From Salinibacillus aidingensis (lineage in GTDB: Bacteria > Bacillota > Bacilli > Bacillales > Alkalibacillaceae), in contig NZ_BAAADO010000001.1 of assembly GCF_039522525.1 (NCBI RefSeq), positions 1 to 64,000 of the forward strand: DNA of 64,000 nt, given 5' to 3'. The translations under genes were made by a program, and so were the position numbers. Within the stretch, counting starts at the first letter, position 1; each line of letters begins with the position of its first letter. Shown piece after piece: positions 35,201 through 43,372 of this stretch. The notes below the pieces were generated by a model. It was not told where the DNA came from and made no database searches. It saw only the letters and a program-made list of their open reading frames with translations.

Positions 35201-35218
35201 TATCTTTAATTCGAAATA
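35201..35218. promoter_or_regulatory. MhqR-like operator
   Basis: TATCTTTAATTCGAAATA matches 15 of 18 positions of the B. subtilis MhqR site tATCTcgaAtTCgAGATa as I recall it. It lies about 80 bp upstream of the dioxygenase. A second partial TATCTTTAAATT lies 14 bp further downstream on the coding side (35186). Confidence 0.5.
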
Positions 35219-35333
35219 AATATATCATGATTCGTATGATCTGTCAAAATCATTCATTCTAATAAGCAAAGGATTTTAAGTCCGGGAAAAGGATATAGTA
35301 AAATATAGCTAACTTTTTAAAAGAGGTGTTTAT

Positions 35334-36065
35334 ATGAAAATTGAAGTATGGTCTGATTTTGTATGTCCATTTTGTTATATAGGTAAGCGCAGATTAGAAC
35401 AGGCCTTACAAAAGTCCCCTCATATTAATGATGTAGAGTTAGAATACAAAAGCTTTGAATTAGATCCAAACGCTGAGGAGTATAATGGAAAAAGCATGGC
35501 TGAGTTAATTGCCGCTAAGTATGGTATGAGTATTGAACAGGCAAATGAGAATAATGAGCGATTGCGACAACAGGCAGAAAGTGTTGGCTTAACCTATCAT
35601 TTCGATACGATGAAACCGACCAACACATTTAAAGCTCATCGGCTGGCTAAATTTGCGAAGAAGCACGGAAAAGAAAAAGAAATAACAGAAAAACTACTAT
35701 ATGGCTATTTTACCGAATCCAAAAATTTAAGTGACGATGATGTGCTCGCAGATATAGCTGAAAATACCGGCTTAGATCGTGAGGAGTCATTAACCATCAT
35801 TAAGGATGACAATGCTTATGCGGATGATGTGCGAATGGATGAAAGAATAGCCCATCAATACGGAATATCTGGTGTCCCTTTCTTTATTCTGAATCAAAAA
35901 TATGCCATTTCAGGTGCACAGCCACTGGAAACCTTTATAAGTGCATTAGGTAAGGTCTGGGAGGAAGAAAATCCAAAACCCCAATTTGAGGATTTATCAG
36001 GAGAAGGAACTAATAACGCGTTTTGTGCGGACGGAAGCTGTGCTATACCGACGGATGATAAATAA
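35334..36065 (+). CDS. DsbA-family oxidoreductase (FrnE-like)
   Basis: 243 residues. The thioredoxin fold with inserted helices begins MKIEVWSDFV and has the active site CPFC at 11-14. KPTNTFKAHRLAKFA near 99 and the cis-Pro loop SGVPFFILN near 178 complete it. The last residues add FCADGSCAIP, an extra CxxxxC pair. No signal peptide, so it is cytosolic, as are FrnE-type proteins linked to oxidative stress. SD AAAAGAGG. Confidence 0.9.
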   Translation: MKIEVWSDFVCPFCYIGKRRLEQALQKSPHINDVELEYKSFELDPNAEEYNGKSMAELIAAKYGMSIEQANENNERLRQQAESVGLTYHFDTMKPTNTFKAHRLAKFAKKHGKEKEITEKLLYGYFTESKNLSDDDVLADIAENTGLDREESLTIIKDDNAYADDVRMDERIAHQYGISGVPFFILNQKYAISGAQPLETFISALGKVWEEENPKPQFEDLSGEGTNNAFCADGSCAIPTDDK

Positions 36066-36067
36066 AG

Positions 36068-36106
36068 TTAAAAACCTGGCTATTTTGCAATAGGCAGGTT
36101 TTTAAC
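36068..36106. terminator. Bidirectional terminator
   Basis: AAAAACCTG...CAGGTTTTT with an internal CTATT/AATAG stem, between convergent genes. Confidence 0.8.
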
Positions 36107-36114
36107 TTTTTCCA

Positions 36115-36936
36115 TTAATTTTTGATCTGTTTTTGATGTTCGTAACAATAAACCTTTCCATTAAAACGGTCATTCGTCAAACAGTAATTCTTCACTTTTT
36201 CTGAAACCCTCTTCTGACAGATCACACATTTATACTGTTTATCAGAGGTCTTTTTTGATTGCAGGCTCTGTACATGCATTTCTCTTAATGATGAATCCGT
36301 GATATTTTCCTGGCTTAAGGTTTCATAAATTTCTATTATATTCTTTTCTGACAGTAATGGTTCACTGTGGAGACGTTTTAAACTTCTTACTTTGCGGTTT
36401 ATAAACTCAGACAATTCTAAGTCATAAATAATCAGTTCATCTGATGATATCTTTCGTAATTCAGGCTCTATTTTAAATGTACATCTTTTTGTAAAGGAAA
36501 CTAGAGAAATAAAGTGATTATGGAATCCAGGGTGAATAATATTCTTTATTGCCTTAATATGACCGTAATTTTGGTGGAATGGATTCATCATTTTAAAGTT
36601 CCCATTTACAGACCATGTTTTACGATTTCGTCCTCCGTAAATGGTTCCTTGATAGTTTTTGGTTTCAAGAACAAAGATTCCATATGGAGATAGAATAATA
36701 TGATCGATTTGAGAATACCCTGACCTCGAACGCGGATTTTTAATCATAATGTCACTCAGGTACTTATACTCATTAGGAAGTTGATCCAATTCAATATTAA
36801 TCTTGTATTCTCCTAATTCACCTTTACGGGATGCAATTCTTTTCTGGTCTTTATTTTGCTTTATCCGTTTTTGATTTTTATCACTCTTTTTTGACGTCGC
36901 TTGTTCTTTTTTTCTAAACAGATTTAAAAATGGCAT
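36115..36936 (-). CDS. NERD-domain protein with C-terminal zinc finger
   Basis: 273 residues. After a Lys-rich N-terminus (to about 40), the NERD domain (about 40-150) shows GELGEYKIN, SQIDHIILSPYGIFVLETKNYQGTIYGG and WSVNG, with the nuclease-like Asp-Glu-x-Lys residues. The C-terminal region has a likely zinc site with CVIC, C and CYEH (about 236-265). NERD proteins are related to nucleases; role unknown. ATG 36936 is preferred over the overlapping TTG. Confidence 0.82.
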   Translation of the reverse strand: MPFLNLFRKKEQATSKKSDKNQKRIKQNKDQKRIASRKGELGEYKINIELDQLPNEYKYLSDIMIKNPRSRSGYSQIDHIILSPYGIFVLETKNYQGTIYGGRNRKTWSVNGNFKMMNPFHQNYGHIKAIKNIIHPGFHNHFISLVSFTKRCTFKIEPELRKISSDELIIYDLELSEFINRKVRSLKRLHSEPLLSEKNIIEIYETLSQENITDSSLREMHVQSLQSKKTSDKQYKCVICQKRVSEKVKNYCLTNDRFNGKVYCYEHQKQIKN

Positions 36937-36968
36937 CAATTAATCTCCTTTTCCTATCAAACAAGTTC

Positions 36969-37436
36969 CTAAAAATACCTGGCCATATGATGGTTCGTAA
37001 ATTCATAGCCCATCTTTTGATATAGATATACAGCTCGTTGATTATGAGCAAACACATGCAGGCCAATCTTCTTTAATCCAAGTTTTTGTGCATAAGTATC
37101 TAACGCACTCATACTCATTTTTCCCATTCCGTTCCCTCGAAATTGTTCGTCTATGAAAAAGTCATAGATAAATGCTTCTTTACCCAAATTGGTCCATTTA
37201 ATATGTAACCATAACATCCCGATATGGTTGTTATCGTGGAAAATAGACAATAATTGATGGTTTTCTGTGTTTAATCCATCTGGAAGCAGCTTAGTGAATT
37301 GATCTTGTGCTTTCTCCAGTGCCTGACTCTTGTCTAAATTCCCTGCTCTAACAGATTCTTCTGCAAATTGTTTGATTGACTTTTCAATATAATCAGAATA
37401 AACATCTTCTGTCATAGGCTCAAACTTAATATCCAT
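36969..37436 (-). CDS. GNAT-family N-acetyltransferase
   Basis: 155 residues. FIDEQFRGNGMGKMSMSALD is the acetyl-CoA loop, and VFAHNQRAVYLYQKMGYEFTNHHMARY is the C-terminal block. The N-terminus has a 60-residue helical part with EKSIKQFAEESVRAG. Substrate unknown. It is 32 bp upstream of the NERD gene on the same strand, so they could be cotranscribed. Confidence 0.85.
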   Translation of the reverse strand: MDIKFEPMTEDVYSDYIEKSIKQFAEESVRAGNLDKSQALEKAQDQFTKLLPDGLNTENHQLLSIFHDNNHIGMLWLHIKWTNLGKEAFIYDFFIDEQFRGNGMGKMSMSALDTYAQKLGLKKIGLHVFAHNQRAVYLYQKMGYEFTNHHMARYF

Positions 37437-37547
37437 TTCCTGCTCATCCTCTCCTTTGTTAAAATTTAAATAGTTTAATAGACGATCTAGCTAAAGAATA
37501 TTTTACCATAAATTTCATGTAAAAACTTATAGCTAACCCTTTCACCA

Positions 37548-37582
37548 AAACAAGGATGACTAAAATAAGCCATCCTTGTTAT
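37548..37582 (-). terminator. Terminator after the Q-rich gene
   Basis: AACAAGGATG / CATCCTTGTT stem followed by TTTTGG on the minus strand. Confidence 0.75.
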
Positions 37583-37589
37583 GTATCCT

Positions 37590-37862
37590 TTACTGCTGCT
37601 GATTATTTTGACTTTGCTGTGCTTGCTGAAGCTGCTGAGTAGCTTGCTGTAATTGCTGTTGAGCCTGTTGGAATTGCTGCTGCTGTTGTGGCTGTGCAGA
37701 TGCCTGTGCCTGCTGAACTTGCTGTTGGGCCTGCTGCAGCTGCTGCTGTGCTGCCTGAATGACTTGTGGATTTGCTTGCTGAGTAGCTTGCTGTACAGCC
37801 TGCTGAGCCTGCTGCACCGCCTGTTGTGCCTGCTGTGCCTGTTGTTGATTTTGTGCGATAAT
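37590..37862 (-). CDS. Gln/Ala-rich low-complexity protein, apparently with an AUU start
   Basis: About 90 residues. A run of QQAQQAVQQA-type heptad-like repeats suggests a coiled coil, with one break at NPQVIQAA and one at ASAQPQ. No ATG, GTG or TTG follows the strong SD AAAGGAGG. The frame instead continues upstream of the first GTG (37817) to ATT at 37862, five bases after GGAGG (ATC follows, eight bases after). Starting at the internal GTG would leave the SD unused. A terminator follows the stop. No function can be assigned. Confidence 0.6.
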   Translation of the reverse strand: MIAQNQQQAQQAQQAVQQAQQAVQQATQQANPQVIQAAQQQLQQAQQQVQQAQASAQPQQQQQFQQAQQQLQQATQQLQQAQQSQNNQQQ

Positions 37863-37960
37863 GAATTCCTCCTTTCGTAATTACCTTTTTATGTTTTTTA
37901 GAATGTGGTTCTTTTATTCATGTTTCTGAGAATTGTTGCAAACATATTGTTTTTCAAATA

Positions 37961-37996
37961 AAAAATGCATACCAGGAAATAAATCCTGGTATGCAA
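37961..37996 (-). terminator. Terminator after the 32-residue peptide gene
   Basis: TGCATACCAGGA / TCCTGGTATGCA stem followed by T6 on the minus strand. Confidence 0.9.
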
Positions 37997-38023
37997 ATCT
38001 TTAAATAGAGTGGACTTTTATAA

Positions 38024-38122
38024 TTACCGAAAGTTTCTATTATTTTCGATTTCTCTTGAAACCAACACATAAAAAATAGTCGATACAAGGGAAATCAGTG
38101 TTACGCATAACGTACGTTTCAT
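38024..38122 (-). CDS. Small single-pass membrane peptide
   Basis: 32 residues: MKRTLCVTLISLVSTIFYVLV followed by SREIENNRNFR. A basic start, one membrane helix and a charged tail. SD GGGAGGGG is eight bases before the ATG, and a strong terminator follows, so it is likely expressed. It lies just after ndh and may be cotranscribed with it. No family recognised. Confidence 0.6.
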   Translation of the reverse strand: MKRTLCVTLISLVSTIFYVLVSREIENNRNFR

Positions 38123-38152
38123 GTAAGAACCCCTCCCTTATTTTGTCCCATA

Positions 38153-39364
38153 TTAAAAGAGACTAAGCTTACCTTTTTTAAGTACAAGGCCCGGGCCACC
38201 GAGCATGAATAAGTAACGGTTATCGACAACATTTTTCATCGTTTTTGCCGGTTTTCCGAATAACTGACGATCAAATACAGTTCCAATGGCTTCAGAACCA
38301 CCAAGGGATGCGACTGTACCCTTGTTTTCGAACTTATATTCCTGCATAGGTCCACCGTAAATTAAAGATGCAATGTTCTGTGCTGCTGTATCTGCCTGCT
38401 GCATGGCATTCTGCGCATTTGGCGGATAAGGACGATCATTTTCTTTATCCATTACCCAGGCACAATCACCCAAAATAAAGATATCTCTGTATCCTGGAGC
38501 ACGCAGATCATTATTAACTGTTACTCTACCTTTTGTAATTTCAAAGCCTGATTCTCCAAGAATAGAATTCGCTTGTACACCACCAGTCCATACAACGGTT
38601 CCGGCTTTAATTTCTTCACCTTCCCCTACGACAAAACCATCCTCTTTGCACTCTTTAATCATTGTGCCCGTTCTGAATTCTACACCACGTGCTTCCAAAG
38701 ATGACTTGGCATAGGTGACCAATTCTTCATCAAAGCCTGGCAGAATACTTGGAGCAGCCTCCACATTGATGATACGTGCCTTATAACGAGGAATATCATA
38801 TTTTCGGCACAGTTTTTTAACGCTTTCAGTAAGCTCACCAACAAACTCAATTCCGGTAAACCCAGAACCGCCTACTAAAATTGTCAGCAGTTCCTCTTTA
38901 TTTCCTTCTTCATTCTTATAACGGGAGAATTGATACTCAATATGGTCGTAAATTAAACGACTGGAGTCAATTGTCTGAATAGCAAATGCGTTTTCTTTCA
39001 TTCCTGATATGCCAAAAGTAGCACTCTCAAACCCGAGTCCTACAACAAGAATATCATACTGTAATTCGCCATTCTCAAGTACGACTGTTTTCTCATCCTT
39101 TTTAATCTCAAGAACAGAATCCTGGATAAGGTTAACCCGGTGTTTCGTATCAATGACATCACTGATCATCATACGAACCTGATTCTGATTAATCGTTCCT
39201 GCTGCTACCTGATGCAGCCAGGTGGTTTGATAGTGATAATTATGTTTATTGACAAGTACAATTTCAGCTTGTTCTGGACGTAGGAGCTTGGTTAATTTTT
39301 TTGTTGTCATCATACCTGCATATCCGGCACCCAGGACGACAACTCTTGGTTTCTGATTACTCAA
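38153..39364 (-). CDS. ndh: Type II NADH dehydrogenase (NDH-2)
   Basis: 403 residues. This peripheral membrane flavoprotein passes electrons from NADH to quinone without pumping protons. FAD site VVVLGAGYAGMMTTKKL at the N-terminus; QTTWLHQVAAGTI near 46; NAD site LVGGSGFTGIEFVGEL near 163; second FAD site IFILGDCAWVMD near 295; PNAQNAMQQA follows. TTG 39364 with GGAAGGGG upstream gives the family-standard N-terminus. Confidence 0.93.
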   Translation of the reverse strand: MSNQKPRVVVLGAGYAGMMTTKKLTKLLRPEQAEIVLVNKHNYHYQTTWLHQVAAGTINQNQVRMMISDVIDTKHRVNLIQDSVLEIKKDEKTVVLENGELQYDILVVGLGFESATFGISGMKENAFAIQTIDSSRLIYDHIEYQFSRYKNEEGNKEELLTILVGGSGFTGIEFVGELTESVKKLCRKYDIPRYKARIINVEAAPSILPGFDEELVTYAKSSLEARGVEFRTGTMIKECKEDGFVVGEGEEIKAGTVVWTGGVQANSILGESGFEITKGRVTVNNDLRAPGYRDIFILGDCAWVMDKENDRPYPPNAQNAMQQADTAAQNIASLIYGGPMQEYKFENKGTVASLGGSEAIGTVFDRQLFGKPAKTMKNVVDNRYLFMLGGPGLVLKKGKLSLF

Positions 39365-39551
39365 AACAAATCCCCTTCCTCTATATTTGACAGCAGAATC
39401 ATGTGTCAAATAATTTTTCTTTAATTAGCCTCCAATTACTACTTTATCAATAATTGAACGGTTTTTACAGTCAAAACCATTAACTTTTCATAACCTGACT
39501 AATCATCTGACATAATAAAAGTGTAATGTAATGAATGGAGGGCAGAATGAT

Positions 39552-40565
39552 ATGTTTCGATTCTTAAAGCCTATTCTTATTTCCATATTGATTTTGTGCC
39601 TTGCCCTCTTCCCCTTTGCAACTGAAGCGAAACAGGATCAATCAGAAACGATTTCTGTGAAACTGCTCGGGGTCAACGATTTTCATGGTCAATTGGAAAG
39701 TATGGAAAAAGGAGATAAAAGGCTGGGGGGTGCGCCGTACCTCGCATCCTACTTACATCAATACCAAATGGAATCTGATGAAAATACCCTGCTTGTCCAT
39801 GCAGGAGATGCGGTTGGGAATAGCCCGCCCATTTCGGCCTTTTTACAGGATGAGCCGACCATTGAATTCTTAAATCGCACTGGCTTTGATGCTGGTACAG
39901 TAGGTAATCATGAATTTGATGAAGGCTTAACAGAACTGAAACGACTGATTTACGGAGGGCACCATGAAAAAACCGGCTATTTTCAGGGGGCAGATTTTCC
40001 GTATACAGTGGCTAATGTTATTGATAAAAAAACAGGTAAGCCCATCCTCCCCCCTTATATCATCAAAAAAGTACAGGGTGTTCCAATTGGAATCATTGGA
40101 GTTGTCACAACTGACACAAAATCAAGGGTTGACGAAGAACATGTCAGAAATCTCGAATTTAAAAGTATTACGGATTCCCTTAATCAAACGGTAGAAGAAT
40201 TAAAAGAAAAAGGTGTAAAAACCATCGTTGTGCTGGCGCATGCTTCAGCAAACTCAAAAAAAGATGGCTCAAAGCCTTCAGGAAAAATACCGGAAATCTC
40301 ACCAGAGCTTGACGATGAAATTGATGTCATTTTTGCCGGACACAACCATAAATACGCCAATACAGTTGTAGACAATAAATTGATTATCCAGGCCTACTCA
40401 AAAGGAAAAGCTTTTTCTGAAGTAGATCTTCAAATAGATCCCCTTACCGGAGATGTCATTTCTAAAAAGGGTAAGGTAATTAAAACCTTTCATAAAGGAA
40501 TAAAACCTCACCCTCAGCTGAAGGAGTTTGTCAATGAACTGAAACTTATAAAACATGTCCGATGA
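39552..40565 (+). CDS. 5'-nucleotidase-family metallophosphatase, C-terminal domain missing
   Basis: 337 residues. A signal peptide (FLKPILISILILCLALFPFATEA) is followed by a complete calcineurin-like metallophosphatase domain: LGVNDFHGQLE, LVHAGDAVGNSPP, GTVGNHEFDEG, VVLAHAS and FAGHNHKY carry the metal ligands. Secreted 5'-nucleotidases normally continue with a 5_nucleotid_C substrate domain of 150-200 residues. Here the gene stops soon after the linker (HPQLKEFVNELKLIKHVR), and a terminator follows. It is either a natural single-domain form or a truncated gene. ATG 39552 has GGAGGG. Confidence 0.85.
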   Translation: MFRFLKPILISILILCLALFPFATEAKQDQSETISVKLLGVNDFHGQLESMEKGDKRLGGAPYLASYLHQYQMESDENTLLVHAGDAVGNSPPISAFLQDEPTIEFLNRTGFDAGTVGNHEFDEGLTELKRLIYGGHHEKTGYFQGADFPYTVANVIDKKTGKPILPPYIIKKVQGVPIGIIGVVTTDTKSRVDEEHVRNLEFKSITDSLNQTVEELKEKGVKTIVVLAHASANSKKDGSKPSGKIPEISPELDDEIDVIFAGHNHKYANTVVDNKLIIQAYSKGKAFSEVDLQIDPLTGDVISKKGKVIKTFHKGIKPHPQLKEFVNELKLIKHVR

Positions 40566-40635
40566 ATCTACTCATGCCCGTTGTAACAGAATCAAACCAT
40601 TTATACCTCTCATGATTTCTTTATCTGCATTTTTA

Positions 40636-40666
40636 TAAAGAATCGGCTGTATAAGCCGATTCTTAG
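40636..40666. terminator. Bidirectional terminator
   Basis: AAGAATCGGCT / AGCCGATTCTT stem between the nucleotidase gene and the end of the Liv operon. Confidence 0.8.
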
Positions 40667-40669
40667 CCT

Positions 40670-41839
40670 TTATTCCACTTTTATCGGGACAATCTCTCCG
40701 TCCTCAACAGCTGCCACTCGAGTATTGATTTCAAATCCGCCATTTTCATCAATACCAGGAATAACGTATACCTTTTTATCTTCTGGTAAACCGTCTAATC
40801 CGGATTGAATATTTTCATAAATCGTTTTTGCATCCTCTGTATTACCAGCTGCTTTCATCGCCTCAACAAAAATATACATAGAAACATAATGAAATCCAGC
40901 TTCAGAACCAGGGTCCTCATCATATTTCTCATGATATTTTTTCACAAATTCTTCAGTTCCGGGATAATTCGCATTAACGAGAGGCATTGTACCAATTGAA
41001 CCTTCTAATGGCTTGTAGGATCCACCAATAACTTTTTTCATTTCATCCAATTTCGCCTGATCCATAATCATAAATCCACCTTCATAACCGAGATCACGTG
41101 CCTGTTGTACCACTTTTGCTGTAGGTTCAGATGGCCCGCCAACTAGCATCACATCAGGATCGTTTTCTATAGCATTGGTGAGTAAAGTGAAGAAATCCGT
41201 GTCTTTTGAAAAATCAATTGAGGCATTATGAACGACTTCCCCTCCCTGGTCTTCCCAGTGAGGAATCAAACCCTCCGCCCAATCCTTTCCATACTGTGTA
41301 ACAGGTGGTAGTGCAGCCAGTTTATTTCCGAAACGATCCATCATGTACTTCGTGAAAGGTTCAACATAACCCGCATAGCTCGGAGGTATTCGAACCGTTA
41401 AAGAATTCCCTGTTTCTGTAATGGCGGGCTCACTTGTATATGCGCCAATAATAAAATTTTCCTGTTCATTAAATACTTGCAGGGCTTTAACTCCTCCGCT
41501 ATGTGGAGTAAAGATAATGGGCGTATTATGTTCTTGAACTAAACGTCTCGCATTTGCTGCTGCCTCATTAGGAAGATACTGGTCATCAAGTGTTTCAAGA
41601 TTAATCGTATAGGTCGTTCCATTCACTTCAAAGCCTTCGTCATTAATTTCCTCAACAGCCATTTCCAAGCCATTTAACGTATTTTCTCCATAATAGGCAG
41701 CAGCACCACTTAAAGGTCCGGTATACCCAATGTTGACAACTGCCTCACCATTTCCTCCCGCTTCTTCTCCGGAGCAAGCTGCCAAGATGAAACCAAGAAT
41801 GACAAAACTAATTAAACTAAAAAATGCTTTTTTCTTCAT
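40670..41839 (-). CDS. livJ: Branched-chain amino-acid-type ABC substrate-binding lipoprotein
   Basis: 389 residues. Signal peptide and lipobox ending LAACSGEE. A type I periplasmic-binding fold follows: NIGYTGPLSGAAAYYGENTLNGLEMAVEEIN near 36 and FTPHSGGVKALQVFNEQENF near 106. The protein captures the substrate for the LivHMGF importer. It sits at the far end of the acyl-CoA operon, so the real ligand may be an organic acid rather than an amino acid. SD AGGAGG. Confidence 0.9.
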   Translation of the reverse strand: MKKKAFFSLISFVILGFILAACSGEEAGGNGEAVVNIGYTGPLSGAAAYYGENTLNGLEMAVEEINDEGFEVNGTTYTINLETLDDQYLPNEAAANARRLVQEHNTPIIFTPHSGGVKALQVFNEQENFIIGAYTSEPAITETGNSLTVRIPPSYAGYVEPFTKYMMDRFGNKLAALPPVTQYGKDWAEGLIPHWEDQGGEVVHNASIDFSKDTDFFTLLTNAIENDPDVMLVGGPSEPTAKVVQQARDLGYEGGFMIMDQAKLDEMKKVIGGSYKPLEGSIGTMPLVNANYPGTEEFVKKYHEKYDEDPGSEAGFHYVSMYIFVEAMKAAGNTEDAKTIYENIQSGLDGLPEDKKVYVIPGIDENGGFEINTRVAAVEDGEIVPIKVE

Positions 41840-41896
41840 ATTCAGCCTCCTATTTATAATATTCAGATATTTATTCGCAAAAAATATCTGATCCTG

Positions 41897-42604
41897 CTAA
41901 GCCCCGATATAAGCTTTTCTCACCTTTTCATTGGCAAATAACTCTTCAGAACTTCCCTCAACAACAATTTTTCCATTTTCATAAACATAACCTTTGTTGG
42001 CAATTGCTAAAGCTGCATGAGCATTTTGTTCGGCTAGTAGAATAGTAGTTCCTTCCCTGTTAATTTGCTGGATACTTTCAAACATTTGATCAACAATTAG
42101 TGGAGCTAAACCAATTGACGGTTCGTCTAACAACATAAGTTTTGGCTTAGACATTAATGCTCTTCCTATTGCCAGCATTTGCTGCTGACCTCCACTTAAG
42201 GAGCCTGCCGGATTTTTTCTTTTTTCATATAAAATTGGAAATAGCTCATAGACTTCTCTAAGTGTCTGTTTAATTTTCGCTTTTCTTTTTCGATGAACAT
42301 AGGCACCCATCATTAAATTTTCCTGTACTGACATTTCAGGAAACAACTTTCGATCCTCTGCACATTGAACAATCCCTTTATTTACAATTCTATCTGGCGT
42401 TTGGTCATGAATAGGCTCATTCTCCAATTTTACACTTCCTGCTGAAGTTTTTTTCAGTCCACTTATGGTTCGAAACGTTGTACTTTTACCTGCACCATTT
42501 GCACCTAAAAGTACTACAATCTCACCCTTATCCACACGAATATTTATGTCCTCCACAGGAGTGAAATTTCCATATTTTACAGACACATTTTCTAAATCAA
42601 GCAC
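41897..42604 (-). CDS. livF: ABC transporter ATPase LivF
   Basis: 235 residues. Walker A GANGAGKST, LivF-type QNLMMGAY, signature SGGQQQMLAIGRALM and Walker B LMLLDEPSIGLAP. Cytoplasmic ATPase of the Liv importer. GTG start overlaps the livG stop by eight bases. Confidence 0.93.
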   Translation of the reverse strand: MLDLENVSVKYGNFTPVEDINIRVDKGEIVVLLGANGAGKSTTFRTISGLKKTSAGSVKLENEPIHDQTPDRIVNKGIVQCAEDRKLFPEMSVQENLMMGAYVHRKRKAKIKQTLREVYELFPILYEKRKNPAGSLSGGQQQMLAIGRALMSKPKLMLLDEPSIGLAPLIVDQMFESIQQINREGTTILLAEQNAHAALAIANKGYVYENGKIVVEGSSEELFANEKVRKAYIGA

Positions 42605-43361
42605 TCGTACTCCCTCCTAAATAAGCCTTTATGACTTCCTCATTACGATTAATTTCATCAGGGGGCCCTTGAGCAATTTTTTCTCCATAGTTTAATACCA
42701 TGATTTGTTCTGCTAAATTCATAATCATTTGCATTTTGTGCTCGATCAAACAAATGGTCAGGCCTTTTTCAGCCATTTTTTCAATTAACTCGGATAGTTC
42801 TGCTGTTTCATCCGGATTAATGCCTGCGGTTGGCTCATCAAGAAAGACGATTTCCGGGTCGGTAGCCAGAGCAAGTGCGAATGCGACACGTTTTTTCTCT
42901 TCTTGTGAAATATTGGCAACCCGTTGATCGACGGCATGATTGAGTCCCACGAATTGCAAAACCTGAATAGCCTTTTCTTTACATTGCTCTTCTTCACGTT
43001 TTAATCGTCTAGTCCTGAATATCGAATCAAAAAGGGTCGATTTTGTTCTTAAACGGTGCCCTACTACCACATTATCGAAAACGCTTGCCTGCTCAAATAA
43101 ATTAGTCGTTTGAAAGGTTCTGGCCACGCCTAATTTTGCTACTTTATTAGCACTTAAGCTGGAAATATCCCTGCCTTTAAAGATCACTTGCCCTGCAGTT
43201 GGACGATATAGCCCACTGACTAAGTTAAAAAATGTCGATTTCCCTGCACCATTAGGCCCTATAATGGCATTGATTTTACCTTTTTCAATCGTAAAATCCA
43301 CATCTTTAACTGCAAATAACCCGCCAAATTGTTTCGTTAATTGTTTAGTTTCCAGTATCAT
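42597..43361 (-). CDS. livG: ABC transporter ATPase LivG
   Basis: 254 residues. Walker A GPNGAGKSTFFNL, the LivG insertion GVARTFQTTNLFEQASV, and Walker B IVFLDEPTAGINPDE. The signature region reads NISQEEKKRVAFALAL, a degenerate form of LSxGQ. Pairs with LivF. Confidence 0.92.
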   Translation of the reverse strand: MILETKQLTKQFGGLFAVKDVDFTIEKGKINAIIGPNGAGKSTFFNLVSGLYRPTAGQVIFKGRDISSLSANKVAKLGVARTFQTTNLFEQASVFDNVVVGHRLRTKSTLFDSIFRTRRLKREEEQCKEKAIQVLQFVGLNHAVDQRVANISQEEKKRVAFALALATDPEIVFLDEPTAGINPDETAELSELIEKMAEKGLTICLIEHKMQMIMNLAEQIMVLNYGEKIAQGPPDEINRNEEVIKAYLGGSTSA

Positions 43362-43372
43362 CCGTCCACCTC

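Noticed and set aside
37590..37862. The Q-rich repeat as a CRISPR array or microsatellite only
   Set aside because: Repeat units are short, irregular and in frame as codons with an SD upstream and terminator downstream; there are no spacers.
37653..37880. Leu-rich plus-strand ORF opposite the Q-rich gene
   Set aside because: Leu/Cys codons arise from the CTG/TGC repeats antisense to the Gln/Ala codons; no SD and the minus strand has SD and terminator.
40557..40600. TGA at the end of the 5'-nucleotidase as another Sec codon
   Set aside because: Read-through adds only a few residues (IYSCPL) before the next stop; no redox motif or hairpin supports it.
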